A stretch of DNA of 24,424 bases from Candidatus Gastranaerophilales bacterium (GCA_028277195.1 JANQGS010000052.1:1-24424); one strand, 5' to 3'. Counted from the stretch's first letter, positions 15,652-23,513 are shown. Notes: generated by a model not told the origin, from the sequence alone. Numbers and translations: made by a program.

Positions 15652-16461
15652 TTATGCACGGGAATGCTCAAGCACTGCCGGGCATCCGCATTTGCTTCTT
15701 TCGCCCGGTATTTGTTCGATAAGCGCAAATAAAAGGTTTCTTAGCTTTTCATTGTTCGCGTTGAACACCTTAAGCACTTCCGAGTGGCTTACAGGCTCGA
15801 CATCACCGACTAATCCCGAATCATAGTCAGTAATGAGCGATATATTAAGTGTACACAATTCCATCTCCCGCGCAAGGTAGACTTCCGGGTATTGTGTCAT
15901 GTTAATTACTTCCCAGCCCATTGCGGTAAAGAACTTTGATTCGGCCTTTGTGCTGAACCTCGGACCCTGGATAACTACGATTGTTCCGGTTTCATGTACT
16001 TTAATTCCCACATCTTTAGCCGTTTTTATTGCAATACCCCTTAGTTCAGGGCAATAAGGGTCTGCCGGGCTTACGTGGGTAGTGATTGGGCCGTCATAAA
16101 AAGTATCTTTCCTGTTGTATGTTTTATTTACAAACTGGTCACATATTACAAAATCTCCCGGCTCGACGTGTTTTTGCAAACTGCCCGCTGCACAGGGGCT
16201 GATAACCCTTGAAACCCCGAGTGCTTTCATTGCCCAGACATTAGCCCTGTAATTTATGGCCTGCGGCGGCAGTGTGTGGTGTTTTCCGTGCCTTGGAAGA
16301 AAGGCAACGGTTTTGTTGCTTATTTTACCGAGCATTATACTATCGCTTGGTGGGCCGTATGGGGTTTCCACACTGATTTCATCCTGGATTTCTATAAAGT
16401 TATAGAAGCCTGACCCTCCAAAAACCCCTATATCAGCTTTTTTTTCCGGTTCTTTAAACAT
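15652..16461 (-). CDS. mtnP: S-methyl-5'-thioadenosine phosphorylase
   Basis: Phosphorolyses methylthioadenosine to adenine and methylthioribose-1-phosphate in methionine salvage and polyamine by-product recycling. Family motifs: phosphate-binding GGSGF at 15-19, RHGKHH at 57-62, NMTQYPE at 187-193 followed by LAREME, and TDYD at 211-214, whose Asp favours 6-aminopurines. The 269-residue length is standard. AGGAGG sits 6 nt before the ATG and overlaps the stop region of the small membrane protein. In some bacteria close relatives act on methylthioinosine or take part in futalosine pathways, so specificity is not certain. Confidence 0.93.
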   Translation of the reverse strand: MFKEPEKKADIGVFGGSGFYNFIEIQDEISVETPYGPPSDSIMLGKISNKTVAFLPRHGKHHTLPPQAINYRANVWAMKALGVSRVISPCAAGSLQKHVEPGDFVICDQFVNKTYNRKDTFYDGPITTHVSPADPYCPELRGIAIKTAKDVGIKVHETGTIVVIQGPRFSTKAESKFFTAMGWEVINMTQYPEVYLAREMELCTLNISLITDYDSGLVGDVEPVSHSEVLKVFNANNEKLRNLLFALIEQIPGERSKCGCPAVLEHSRA

Positions 16462-16469
16462 TATTCCTC

Positions 16470-16586
16470 CTAGAATAACCCGTTAACGTACTTCCCTATT
16501 TCAAACAGGATAATGCCTGCGGTGATTATAGCGAGCGTAATTGCGGGAAACATAACAATAGTAATTTTATCCATTTTTGCCTGCAT
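16470..16586 (-). CDS. Small single-pass membrane protein (38 aa)
   Basis: Minus-strand frame MQAKMDKITIVMFPAITL... of 38 residues with one strong hydrophobic helix (about 9-28, ITIVMFPAITLAIITAGIIL), a charged N-terminus and a C-terminal EIGKYVNGLF. The stop codon TAG abuts the AGGAGG of mtnP, giving a gap of 8 nt, which is operon-like. An inner ATG at 16574 (MDKI) follows AGG by 5 nt and may be the real start, giving 34 residues. No family is recognised. Evidence is the composition and tight spacing only; without conservation data it stays tentative. Confidence 0.5.
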   Translation of the reverse strand: MQAKMDKITIVMFPAITLAIITAGIILFEIGKYVNGLF

Positions 16587-16659
16587 TTTACTTAACTAAT
16601 AAATTTTAGCAGAAACATGAGTTATACTGCTCCCAAATTAAATTATTCCAGATAAAAAA

Positions 16660-16688
16660 CAAAAAAGTGTTGACAGAACACTTTTTTG
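16660..16688. repeat. Perfect 12-bp inverted repeat over the -35 box
   Basis: CAAAAAAGTGTT (16660-16671), 5-nt centre, AACACTTTTTTG (16677-16688). It straddles TTGACA. Being between divergent genes, it serves no visible gene as a terminator, so it could be a repressor/activator site. Confidence 0.75.
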
Positions 16689-16697
16689 TTTTAGAAT
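16670..16697 (+). promoter_or_regulatory. Sigma-70-type promoter of the regulator-kinase-flgBC operon
   Basis: TTGACA (16670-16675), 16-bp spacer, TAGAAT (16692-16697), reading toward the NarL-type regulator. The -35 is a perfect consensus and the -10 matches 5 of 6. The inverted repeat at 16660-16688 overlaps it. Confidence 0.55.
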
Positions 16698-17008
16698 AAA
16701 ATTAAACAGATTAGAATAAATGATTTTTAATATATTTCCCCTATTAATTAACAAATAAAAACAGAAGAAGAGAACACTTAAGAAAGCAGAGATGATTTAG
16801 GGAGTCTGAATAAAACCCAGGCCCCTTTTTTATTTGCATAAATGCGTTTAGGCATCAAGACTTATCGGAGCGTTAACCCCCGGGTTTACACCCCGAATTC
16901 AGCCTTTAAGAGGAGAAATATATATCCCTGTGTTGATGAGCACCTACTCTAAAAAGGTTACTATGCATAATGTAGGTAGTTCATTTAAAGAATATCAGGG
17001 GAGTCGTT

Positions 17009-17719
17009 ATGCAAGGTTTTGACATTTACGGAAACAAGGGAATACTGGTTGTGGATGATAACTACGACCATGCAGTAGGGGTAAGGGAGCTGTTAAGGCA
17101 GGAAAGCCCCTATGAAGTAAAGGGGATTGCCGCATCAGGCAAAATAGCTATTTCCCTTATCGACAAGCACCAGCCGGATGTTATCCTTATGGATATTAAT
17201 ATGCCGGATATGGACGGAATTACAGCCATTCAGGAAATTTTGAAAATCAGGCCGGAAACAAAAATTATCGCGCTTACAGGATATGATGATTCTGACCTGG
17301 TCTTCAGGGCCATGAAAGTTGGCGCAAAAGGCTATATGCTTAAAACAATGGCCGCATCCCAGCTAATCAGGGCGATTGAAGAGATTATTAACGGAAAAAT
17401 ATACCTTCCATCTACACTTGCGGCAAAATTCTTTGACCACTTCCAATCCGCTATAAAGGAAGAGGCTGTTGCCCGCGCGGAAGACAGGGAAAACCTTCTT
17501 TCATACCTTACACAGAGGGAGGAAGAAGTGCTATTGCTGCTAACACAGGGAGTTACCTATAAAGGGGTGGCAAAGCAGCTGTTTATCAGTGAAACAACAG
17601 TAAAAACCCACGTTAATAACATATTCCAGAAATTACAGGTTAATGACAGGACACAGGCTGTTCTCTATGCCATAAACAACGGGCTCGGAGCCCAGCCAAG
17701 AATGAAAGCGGCAGTATAA
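17009..17719 (+). CDS. NarL/LuxR-type response regulator
   Basis: 236 residues. The receiver domain (about 10-128) has D16/D17, phosphoacceptor D62 (LMDINMPDMDG), T90 and K112. A charged linker (about 140-163) leads to a LuxR-type HTH at about 165-225 (LTQREEEVLLLLTQGVTYKGVAKQLFISETTVKTHVNNIFQKL). AGGGGAG lies 6 nt before the ATG. The next gene, a histidine kinase, follows after 2 nt, then flgB after 2 nt, so it is likely the cognate regulator of a flagellar operon and may control flgBC or further flagellar genes. The DNA target is unknown. Confidence 0.93.
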   Translation: MQGFDIYGNKGILVVDDNYDHAVGVRELLRQESPYEVKGIAASGKIAISLIDKHQPDVILMDINMPDMDGITAIQEILKIRPETKIIALTGYDDSDLVFRAMKVGAKGYMLKTMAASQLIRAIEEIINGKIYLPSTLAAKFFDHFQSAIKEEAVARAEDRENLLSYLTQREEEVLLLLTQGVTYKGVAKQLFISETTVKTHVNNIFQKLQVNDRTQAVLYAINNGLGAQPRMKAAV

Positions 17720-17721
17720 TA

Positions 17722-18357
17722 ATGAACCGGTTGCTTTCAACAGTAGTTCATGAAGTTCGCAATCCCCTGGGGGTAATCAACCTGCATGCAGAGCTGATTT
17801 TAAAAAACCCGGGAAAAGCCGCTATGTCCGCTGAGGTAATAAGCAGGACTTCAGCGGACCTGGAGAGGATTTTAACCGAACTTCTCGATTATTCCAGGCC
17901 CTTAACGCTTGAAACAGCAAGGAATGATATAGCACGGGCCGTAAATGAGACCATATGCCTTATCAGACCTTCTTATGAAGATGCAAAGGTTGAATTGGCG
18001 CTTGAGAACAGGCTGGAAGAGAAGGCTTTGATAAGTTTTGACAGGATAAAAATTTTCCAGGCGCTGTTTAACCTCTTGAAAAACGCCCTGGAGGCCTCAA
18101 AGCCCGGCGATAAGGTTGAAATATTGCTTAAACGGGAGCGGGATGATGTTTTAATAAGAATATCAGACCAGGGTCCGGGGATTCCGGTTGAAAACAGGGA
18201 AAAAATATTCGAACCCTTTTTTACAACCCGAAAAAAAGGTACGGGCATAGGCCTGGCCCGGACAAAAAAAATCCTGGAAGTTCACGATGGAAGCCTGTGT
18301 ATAGACCCGGACAAAACAGGCGGTGCGGCTTTTATAATTAAATTAAAAGGAGGCTGA
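17722..18357 (+). CDS. Soluble sensorless histidine kinase
   Basis: 211 residues holding just the kinase core: H-box VVHEVRNPL with H10, N-box NLLKNALE at 117-124, G1 DQGPGIP at 149-155, F-box FEPFFTT at 163-169 and G2 GTGIGLA at 173-179. There is no sensor, PAS or membrane segment; the phosphoacceptor His is only ten residues from the N-terminus. The input must come from a partner protein, as in cytoplasmic flagellar-checkpoint kinases that sense the export apparatus. It is between its probable regulator partner and flgB with 2-nt gaps. No ATG with a better ribosome-binding site is visible upstream in frame, so truncation of a longer kinase is not suggested by the DNA. Confidence 0.92.
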   Translation: MNRLLSTVVHEVRNPLGVINLHAELILKNPGKAAMSAEVISRTSADLERILTELLDYSRPLTLETARNDIARAVNETICLIRPSYEDAKVELALENRLEEKALISFDRIKIFQALFNLLKNALEASKPGDKVEILLKRERDDVLIRISDQGPGIPVENREKIFEPFFTTRKKGTGIGLARTKKILEVHDGSLCIDPDKTGGAAFIIKLKGG

Positions 18358-18359
18358 TT

Positions 18360-18758
18360 ATGGACATATTGAATAAAAAAGCCATAGAAATAACGTCTCT
18401 GGCGCTGGATGGCCTTGCGGCGAGGCATAAAGCCCTGTCTTCCAATATTGCCAACGCTAATACCCCTAATTATTCAAGAGTGGATGTGGCATTTGAAGGG
18501 CAATTAAAAAGAATTCTGAACACAGAGCTTGCAAGTGAACAGGGTAACCAGATTAAAAAACCGCTTGAGTTCTCCGGTTTCGGGCCAAAAATAATAATAA
18601 GCGGGAAAAGCGGGTCTGACGGCAGCTTAAATAACGTTAACATTGAAATGGAAATGGCTGAGCTCGCTAAAAACGGCATGAAGTACAATGCCCTTGCCCA
18701 CCTTCAGTCAAAAGCATTCAGGGGGCTCTCGGAAGTAATCAGGGGAGGCGGCAGGTAA
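18360..18758 (+). CDS. flgB: Flagellar basal-body rod protein FlgB
   Basis: Proximal rod subunit assembled in the periplasm. 132 residues, normal length. The N-terminal rod motif NIANANTPNYSRVDVAFEGQL is present near residues 29-49, and the C-terminal helix (MEMAELAKNGMKYNALAHLQSKAFRGLSEVI) is typical. AGGAGG in the end of the kinase gene serves as its ribosome-binding site. flgC follows with a 1-nt overlap. Confidence 0.96.
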   Translation: MDILNKKAIEITSLALDGLAARHKALSSNIANANTPNYSRVDVAFEGQLKRILNTELASEQGNQIKKPLEFSGFGPKIIISGKSGSDGSLNNVNIEMEMAELAKNGMKYNALAHLQSKAFRGLSEVIRGGGR

Positions 18759-19186
18759 TGAATTTTGAAGCTCTTAATATAAGCGCGTCAGCATTAAACG
18801 CGCAAAGAATAAAAATGGATACAGTCGCGAGTAATATTGCGAATATTAACACTACCAGGGGGCCTGACGGGGAAGTTGGTGTATACAGGCGCAAAGACGT
18901 TGTGTTTTCCAGTGTTTATAACGATACACCGGGCAATGGCGGAGACCCCGGCTTTATATCAAGCGGGGTAAAGGTACTGGAAATAGCCGAGGATACAAAA
19001 ACCCCGCTGAAAAAGCTCTACAACCCCTCACATCCTGACGCGAATGATGAGGGTTATGTTGAGTTGCCGAATGTAAATATTGTAAATGAGATGGTGAGTA
19101 TGATAACAGCCAGCAGGGCTTATGAAGCCAATGTAACAGCAATAAACGCCACAAAAAGCATGATTTCCTCGGCAATGAAAATATAA
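18758..19186 (+). CDS. flgC: Flagellar basal-body rod protein FlgC
   Basis: Proximal rod subunit, 142 residues, usual size. Family motifs: SALNAQRIKMDTVASNIANINTT near the N-terminus, the C-terminal GYVELPNVNIVNEMVSMITASRAYEANV with the coiled helix to the end. The start shares one base with the flgB stop (TAATG). fliE, which usually follows flgBC, is absent here: 109 nt later comes an FkbM methyltransferase, so the flagellar cluster is broken up in this genome or ends here. Confidence 0.97.
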   Translation: MNFEALNISASALNAQRIKMDTVASNIANINTTRGPDGEVGVYRRKDVVFSSVYNDTPGNGGDPGFISSGVKVLEIAEDTKTPLKKLYNPSHPDANDEGYVELPNVNIVNEMVSMITASRAYEANVTAINATKSMISSAMKI

Positions 19187-19191
19187 AGGAA

Positions 19192-19216
19192 AAATTTATA
19201 TCTACTATATAAATTT
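19192..19216. repeat. 10-bp perfect AT inverted repeat after flgC
   Basis: AAATTTATAT (19192-19201), CTACT, ATATAAATTT (19207-19216). It starts 6 nt after the flgC stop. It contains no G or C in the stem and no long T run, so it is a weak candidate for a terminator or a transcript 3' end hairpin. Confidence 0.6.
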
Positions 19217-19295
19217 CATTATCAACATCTTGGCCTGCGACCAAAATTTGCTTAGCTAATGATAATATAATACCAGATTAAAAGAAGGGGTTTAA

Positions 19296-19991
19296 ATGGC
19301 TAATTTATCTGAAAACATGATTTTTATAAATACCCCGGGGATATTATCTCCGATCGCTCTTAGGACTCAAACCAGTGATAGTGATGTCGAGTTATACAAA
19401 CAAGTCTATATTCAGGGTGAACATAATTATTTGCCCAGAAATTATAAACCTAAATTTATTATCGATGGTGGTGCAAATATAGGGCTGACAGTCCTTTTTT
19501 TCTCACATATATATCCTGGCGCAAAAATCTATGCAGTTGAAGCAGAGACCTCTAATTTTGAGCTTTTAAAGTACAATACTTATTTTTATCAGGATATTGA
19601 ATTATTCCAAAAAGGAATATGGGATAAAGATACCAACCTCATTGTAAAAGATATTGGGCTGGGCAAATGCGGTTTTATTGTGGAGGAAACCCGGGAAACG
19701 GGAAAAGATGTAATAGAAGCTGTAACCATTAATACATTACTCAAGCAATCAGGCCACCAGGAAATTGATATATTAAAACTTGATATAGAGGGGGCAGAAA
19801 AAGAAGTATTTTCAGGGGATTGTGATGATTGGCTCGGCAACGTTGGTCTTTTAATAATAGAATTACACGACAGAATGAAAGCAGGTTGTAGCGACGCTTT
19901 TTATAATGCCATCAGTAAGTATGATTTCGAAAGAATGGTTCAAGGGGAAAATGTTATCCTTGTGAACAAAAAAAAGTTCCCCGGAATATAG
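19296..19991 (+). CDS. FkbM-family methyltransferase
   Basis: 231 residues with the FkbM domain: SAM-binding FIIDGGANIGLT (GGANIG at 58-63), acidic AVEAE at 80-84 and the hallmark DILKLDIEGAEKEVF at 158-172. Family members O-methylate sugars or small molecules, frequently surface glycans. AGAAGGGG precedes the ATG by 5 nt. It is on its own between flgC and a convergent phosphohexomutase and is noticeably more AT-rich than both, which hints at a separate origin. Possible roles are methylation of a surface polysaccharide or of flagellin glycans; the target is not known. Confidence 0.88.
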   Translation: MANLSENMIFINTPGILSPIALRTQTSDSDVELYKQVYIQGEHNYLPRNYKPKFIIDGGANIGLTVLFFSHIYPGAKIYAVEAETSNFELLKYNTYFYQDIELFQKGIWDKDTNLIVKDIGLGKCGFIVEETRETGKDVIEAVTINTLLKQSGHQEIDILKLDIEGAEKEVFSGDCDDWLGNVGLLIIELHDRMKAGCSDAFYNAISKYDFERMVQGENVILVNKKKFPGI

Positions 19992-20084
19992 ATGATTTGA
20001 AACTATTTTAGAGACACAGCAGGTCTCTAATGTTACAAATCTTTAAAAATTCTTATAAAAAATAGAGCTTCAAACAGAAACTTT

Positions 20085-21488
20085 TTAACCGACTATTTTC
20101 TTAACATCCCCAACCATGGCATCGAGTTTTTGCCGGGAATCCGTTTCAAAATATATCCTTAATAAGGGTTCTGTTCCGCTGGGGCGCACCAGCATCCAGC
20201 TATTGTCGTCTTCAAAATAAAACTTTACCCCGTCTAACTTGCTTTCCCGGGTTATTTTTATATTCCCTAGCTGTCCGGGCGGACTATTCAGGAACATGTT
20301 CATTGCAGACTCCTTTGACTCAGGGGTTAAACGCAAATCAAGCCTGTAGTTAATGTAATTAATGCCTATTTCCCGGCCTAATTCCTCAACAATCCGGTAA
20401 AGCGGCTTTTTTTCGTATGCCATGGCCTCCAGGACAAGCAGGTTGGCGAGTATGCCGTCTTTTTCCGGAATATGGCCCATTACGCTTAAGCCTCCTGACT
20501 CCTCCCCGCCGATTATGACGTCTTCCCTTCGCATAATAGCACCTACCCATTTAAAGCCCACCGGGGTTTCATGCACTTTTATGCCGTACAGTGCGGCGAT
20601 TTTATCTATCATCCGGCTCGTGGCAACTGTTTTTACAACAGAACCTTTTTTGTTCTTATTTTTTAACAAATGCCTGAAAAGGATTGCTATTATTTCATTA
20701 GGGGTTATATAATTCCCTTTTTCATCTATAACGCCGAACCTGTCAGCATCACCGTCATTGCTGAAGCCGACTGAAGGGGGATTTTCCGTCACCAGTTTTT
20801 TCAGGTCCCCCAGGAATTTTTCCCTCGGCTCAGGCATTGCTCCTCCATAGAGAGGGTCACGCCAGTTTTTAATGCTCGTGACATCACACCCCGCTTCTTT
20901 CAGTATCATGTCAAAATAACCTTTACCTGAGGCGTATAGCGGGTCAAAAAATATTTTTAAACCGGTGTTTTTAATTGCCTCAATATCTACCTGTTTTTTT
21001 AAAAATTCCATGTAATCAGGCTTTGGGTTGAATATCCCGGTAATCCCCGGGTTGGCAGACTCCCCCGGGAAGTTCCCATTGCGTACGTTGGAAACAATCA
21101 GATTGGTTATATCCTCGGTAGCAGGCCCGGCATAGTCAGGAATGTATTTTATGCCGCAGTATTCGGGGGGGTTATGGCTTGCGGTAAACATTAAAGCGCC
21201 CGCACTGTTCAGGTGTTTTGCGGCAAAGGCTACTACCGGGGTCGGGGTATCGGATTCGGTCAGTTTTACGTTAATTCCCAGTTTGTTCAGGGTTTCAGCA
21301 GCCCTGAGGGCGAATTTATCAGCCATAAACCTTGTGTCATAACCTATTATTACGGGCTTTGCAGGCTCATAAGCCGCTTTTATGTAGCCGGCTATGGCTT
21401 TTGTCACGAGTGAAACATTATCAAAGGTGAAATCCTCTGCTATGATTGCCCTCCAACCGTCTGTGCCAAATTTTATATTCTTGCCCAT
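20085..21488 (-). CDS. Phosphoglucomutase/phosphomannomutase family protein
   Basis: Alpha-D-phosphohexomutase of 467 residues. Motifs: FGTDGWRA at 7-14, catalytic phosphoserine S104 in FTASHNPPEY, metal-binding DGDADR at 245-250, sugar-specificity loop GEESGG at 328-333, and phosphate-binding RPSGTEPLLRIY near the C-terminus. It interconverts hexose 1- and 6-phosphates for glycan precursors or glycogen. The GEESGG loop fits glucose-type substrates, but related enzymes use mannose or glucosamine phosphates, so no symbol is given. The ATG at 21488 follows GGGGG (21496-21500 on the plus strand as CCCCC) at a proper distance. It is transcribed convergently with fkbM. Confidence 0.93.
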   Translation of the reverse strand: MGKNIKFGTDGWRAIIAEDFTFDNVSLVTKAIAGYIKAAYEPAKPVIIGYDTRFMADKFALRAAETLNKLGINVKLTESDTPTPVVAFAAKHLNSAGALMFTASHNPPEYCGIKYIPDYAGPATEDITNLIVSNVRNGNFPGESANPGITGIFNPKPDYMEFLKKQVDIEAIKNTGLKIFFDPLYASGKGYFDMILKEAGCDVTSIKNWRDPLYGGAMPEPREKFLGDLKKLVTENPPSVGFSNDGDADRFGVIDEKGNYITPNEIIAILFRHLLKNKNKKGSVVKTVATSRMIDKIAALYGIKVHETPVGFKWVGAIMRREDVIIGGEESGGLSVMGHIPEKDGILANLLVLEAMAYEKKPLYRIVEELGREIGINYINYRLDLRLTPESKESAMNMFLNSPPGQLGNIKITRESKLDGVKFYFEDDNSWMLVRPSGTEPLLRIYFETDSRQKLDAMVGDVKKIVG

Positions 21489-21837
21489 TTTAATTACCCC
21501 CTTTTTTGATTTAGCCTTTTATCAATAATAGCCTATTTTATAAAATTTTATGAATAAAATTAATATTTTTTTTAAAAAAAATAGCAATTTTTAAGAACTT
21601 TTTGTTTTTATATATGTACAAGGGAAAAAGGAAAGGAAAACTAAAGCATATAAAAATTAGGAGGGAATCGTTATTTAGGAAGATAAGGGTAATAGTTTTT
21701 CCACCAAACAACAACCACCACACATTACTTACTTTCTTCACACACAGGTATGAGAGAAGGGCTAAAGGTAAATTGGACAAATTTCTCTAAAGACCTCACA
21801 TACCTCTTTCACCTCACACATTATTTAATTAATGTTA

Positions 21838-21868
21838 AGTAAAGGATTATTCCTTTACTTTTTTTTTG
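21838..21868 (+). terminator. Rho-independent terminator with no convincing gene upstream
   Basis: Perfect 9-bp stem AGTAAAGGA (21838-21846), TTAT loop, TCCTTTACT (21851-21859), then ten Ts to 21868 (the first T shared with the stem). The orientation is plus; the nearest annotated plus gene ends at 19991 and the phosphohexomutase between is on the minus strand. Confidence 0.75.
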
Positions 21869-21939
21869 CCCGTTTTCCTAGCCTCACCAGACAGCAAATT
21901 ATAGATTATTTCCTGATAGCAAACTTTATTGAAGTTGAA

Positions 21940-21977
21940 TATAATTCCCCCAGAGTAATTACATATCCGGGGGGGGG
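21940..21977 (+). promoter_or_regulatory. -10 box and G9 ribosome-binding tract of the radical SAM gene
   Basis: TATAAT at 21940-21945, about 39 nt before the ATG; no good -35 is seen. A run of nine Gs (21969-21977) lies 6 nt before the ATG at 21984 and is the only Shine-Dalgarno-like element. Homopolymer length changes here would alter the spacing. Confidence 0.4.
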
Positions 21978-21983
21978 ACTTAA

Positions 21984-23513
21984 ATGGGAGTTTTAACGCA
22001 GGAACTTATAGCTAAAGGACAAAAATTTGCGGTTGATAAAGTCATTAACCTGATAAGCAAATCAAGCAAAAAAAACCTGATTACGCTTACTAAAATAATG
22101 GAGAGCCTCTCTCGCACGGAAGGCAATGTTCGCCATGCCAGGAGGCTGCGCTGGCTGTTTGAAACAGACCACCCGCACTCCCTGTGGTGGCAGAAAATTT
22201 TATCGGATACACACCCTAACTATAAGAGGAAATGGGTGCTGGATTTTTATATAAAAGGCTATTTCAGCGATAACGCAAGAAAAAGAAAGGAACTCGCAAA
22301 AAAAATAGGATTTCACCCGCCCTCTGTACTGCTTTTTAGCATTACACAAAAATGCAACTTTAACTGCCCGGGCTGCTGGGCGCATAATTACGAGGCTAAG
22401 GGCGACTTAAGTTTTGAGGAGTGGAAAAAGGTTCTGGGCGAGGCAAGAGATGAGATAGGCATACATATAATGCCGGTTGTAGGGGGCGAGCCCTTTGTAA
22501 GAAAGGATTTTCTCGACCTGGTGGCGGAATTTCCCGACTGCGCCTTTATTCCCTATACAAACGGCTCTTTAATAGATGATAAAGCAATAGAAAGAATGCA
22601 AACCCTGGGCAATGTTTACCCAATGATAAGCCTTAACGGCTGGAGGGAAACAAATGACGCCATAAGGGGCAAGGGTTCTTTTGACATGGTAATGGAAAAA
22701 ATGGACAAACTGAGGGAAGCGGGCATTATTTTCGGGGCAAGCCTGACTGCTACCAGCAAAAACGCTTATGAAATCTGCTCGGACGAGTTTCTCCGGATGC
22801 TGAGCGAAAAAGGCTCTATGTGGTCCTGGACGTTCCATTATGTGCCCGTCGGGGAAAACCCTGACCCTTCCCTGCTTACAACCCCGGAGCAAAGAGAGGC
22901 TCTAAGGCTTGCCAATATCAATGCCAGAAACACATTGCCCATGTTTACAGTGGATTTTTGGGGTGACGCGCCGGAAGTGCTCGGTTGTGTCGCCGGCGGA
23001 AAGCAGTATTTTCACGTTAACGGAAAGGGTGACATAGAGCCCTGCGCCTTTATACACCTGGCTACGCATAATGTGCGCAACAGCAGCCTGGTAGACGGGC
23101 TTAAAAGCGACTTTATGACCGCCATCAGGGACGGAATACCCTATGAGGGCAACATGCTCAGGCCCTGTATGATAGTTGACAGGCCGGAAGTCCTGAGGGA
23201 ATATTTTGAAAAGTATAAACCCTATGAAACCCACAGAGGAGCGGTTGATTACCTGACTAAAAAGGATATAAAAGACAGAATAGACTGTTATTCGGCTAAA
23301 GTAAAGGAGCAAATGGACATTAAATGGCAGGAAGGGCTTTTCATGACCGCCATGCCCCTTGAAGGGGAATATTATCACGACAGGCACAGGCTGTGCAGCA
23401 CGGAAGTTCCGGCAGGAGGAGTACACGGCGGATGTGAAAAAGCAGGCGGATGTAATTGCAGAAGGGACCCCGGACTTTTAAAGGACTATGTGGCGGAGTT
23501 GCAAAACAGGTAA
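21984..23513 (+). CDS. Radical SAM protein with SPASM-like region and cysteine-rich C-terminus
   Basis: 509 residues. An N-terminal helical region (1-110) precedes a radical SAM domain with C124-xxx-C128-xx-C131 (KCNFNCPGCW), which binds the 4Fe-4S cluster for SAM cleavage, and GGEP at 167-170. A SPASM-like part follows (CVAGGKQYFHVNGKGDIEPC), then PCMIVDRPEVLREYF. The tail has C471, C484, C490 and C492 in a glycine-rich context (GGCEKAGGCNC), probably an extra cluster or metal site. The enzyme class is clear but its substrate is not; SPASM proteins often modify peptides or make cofactors. The CoA-activase-like gene starts inside its last 26 nt, so the two products may work together in electron transfer to a difficult reduction. 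Confidence 0.9.
   Translation: MGVLTQELIAKGQKFAVDKVINLISKSSKKNLITLTKIMESLSRTEGNVRHARRLRWLFETDHPHSLWWQKILSDTHPNYKRKWVLDFYIKGYFSDNARKRKELAKKIGFHPPSVLLFSITQKCNFNCPGCWAHNYEAKGDLSFEEWKKVLGEARDEIGIHIMPVVGGEPFVRKDFLDLVAEFPDCAFIPYTNGSLIDDKAIERMQTLGNVYPMISLNGWRETNDAIRGKGSFDMVMEKMDKLREAGIIFGASLTATSKNAYEICSDEFLRMLSEKGSMWSWTFHYVPVGENPDPSLLTTPEQREALRLANINARNTLPMFTVDFWGDAPEVLGCVAGGKQYFHVNGKGDIEPCAFIHLATHNVRNSSLVDGLKSDFMTAIRDGIPYEGNMLRPCMIVDRPEVLREYFEKYKPYETHRGAVDYLTKKDIKDRIDCYSAKVKEQMDIKWQEGLFMTAMPLEGEYYHDRHRLCSTEVPAGGVHGGCEKAGGCNCRRDPGLLKDYVAELQNR

Larger units (their letters stand above)
16587..17008. other. 422-bp non-coding divergent region and long leader of the flagellar regulatory operon
   Basis: Contains the TTGACA/TAGAAT promoter with an inverted repeat (16660-16697) and then about 300 nt of leader up to the regulator gene. 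In the leader are AACCCCCGGGTT at about 16874-16885 and a stem ACCTAC/GTAGGT at about 16942-16976 with a roughly 24-nt loop just before the start codon. AGAGGAG at 16909-16915 has no start codon at a proper distance. No known riboswitch class is recognised. Confidence 0.6.
21489..21983. other. 495-bp gene-poor region between the phosphohexomutase and radical SAM genes
   Basis: AT-rich, with strong purine/pyrimidine blocks (purine-rich 21618-21690 plus strand, pyrimidine-rich 21785-21820). Two open frames here (minus 21538-21780, plus 21602-21790) lack ribosome-binding sites and have biased, low-complexity translations, so I do not call them. A strong plus-strand terminator at 21838-21868 suggests that something is transcribed here, possibly a small RNA starting near 21600-21650. 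The last 80 bp hold the promoter and leader of the radical SAM gene. Confidence 0.6.

Noticed and set aside
16700..17008. Cyclic di-GMP riboswitch in the leader of the flagellar regulator
   Set aside because: The conserved GEMM core and tetraloop/receptor elements could not be found by eye.
16842..17022. Short plus-strand frames of 36 (16842-16952) and 28 codons (16936-17022) in the leader of the NarL-type regulator
   Set aside because: No ribosome-binding site at a suitable distance and no protein-like features; the second overlaps the regulator start. A leader peptide cannot be excluded but is not supported.
21538..21790. Two opposite frames of 80 and 62 codons in the gap before the radical SAM gene
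   Set aside because: AT-driven composition (Phe, Ile, Lys), no ribosome-binding sites, mutually antisense, no recognisable domain.
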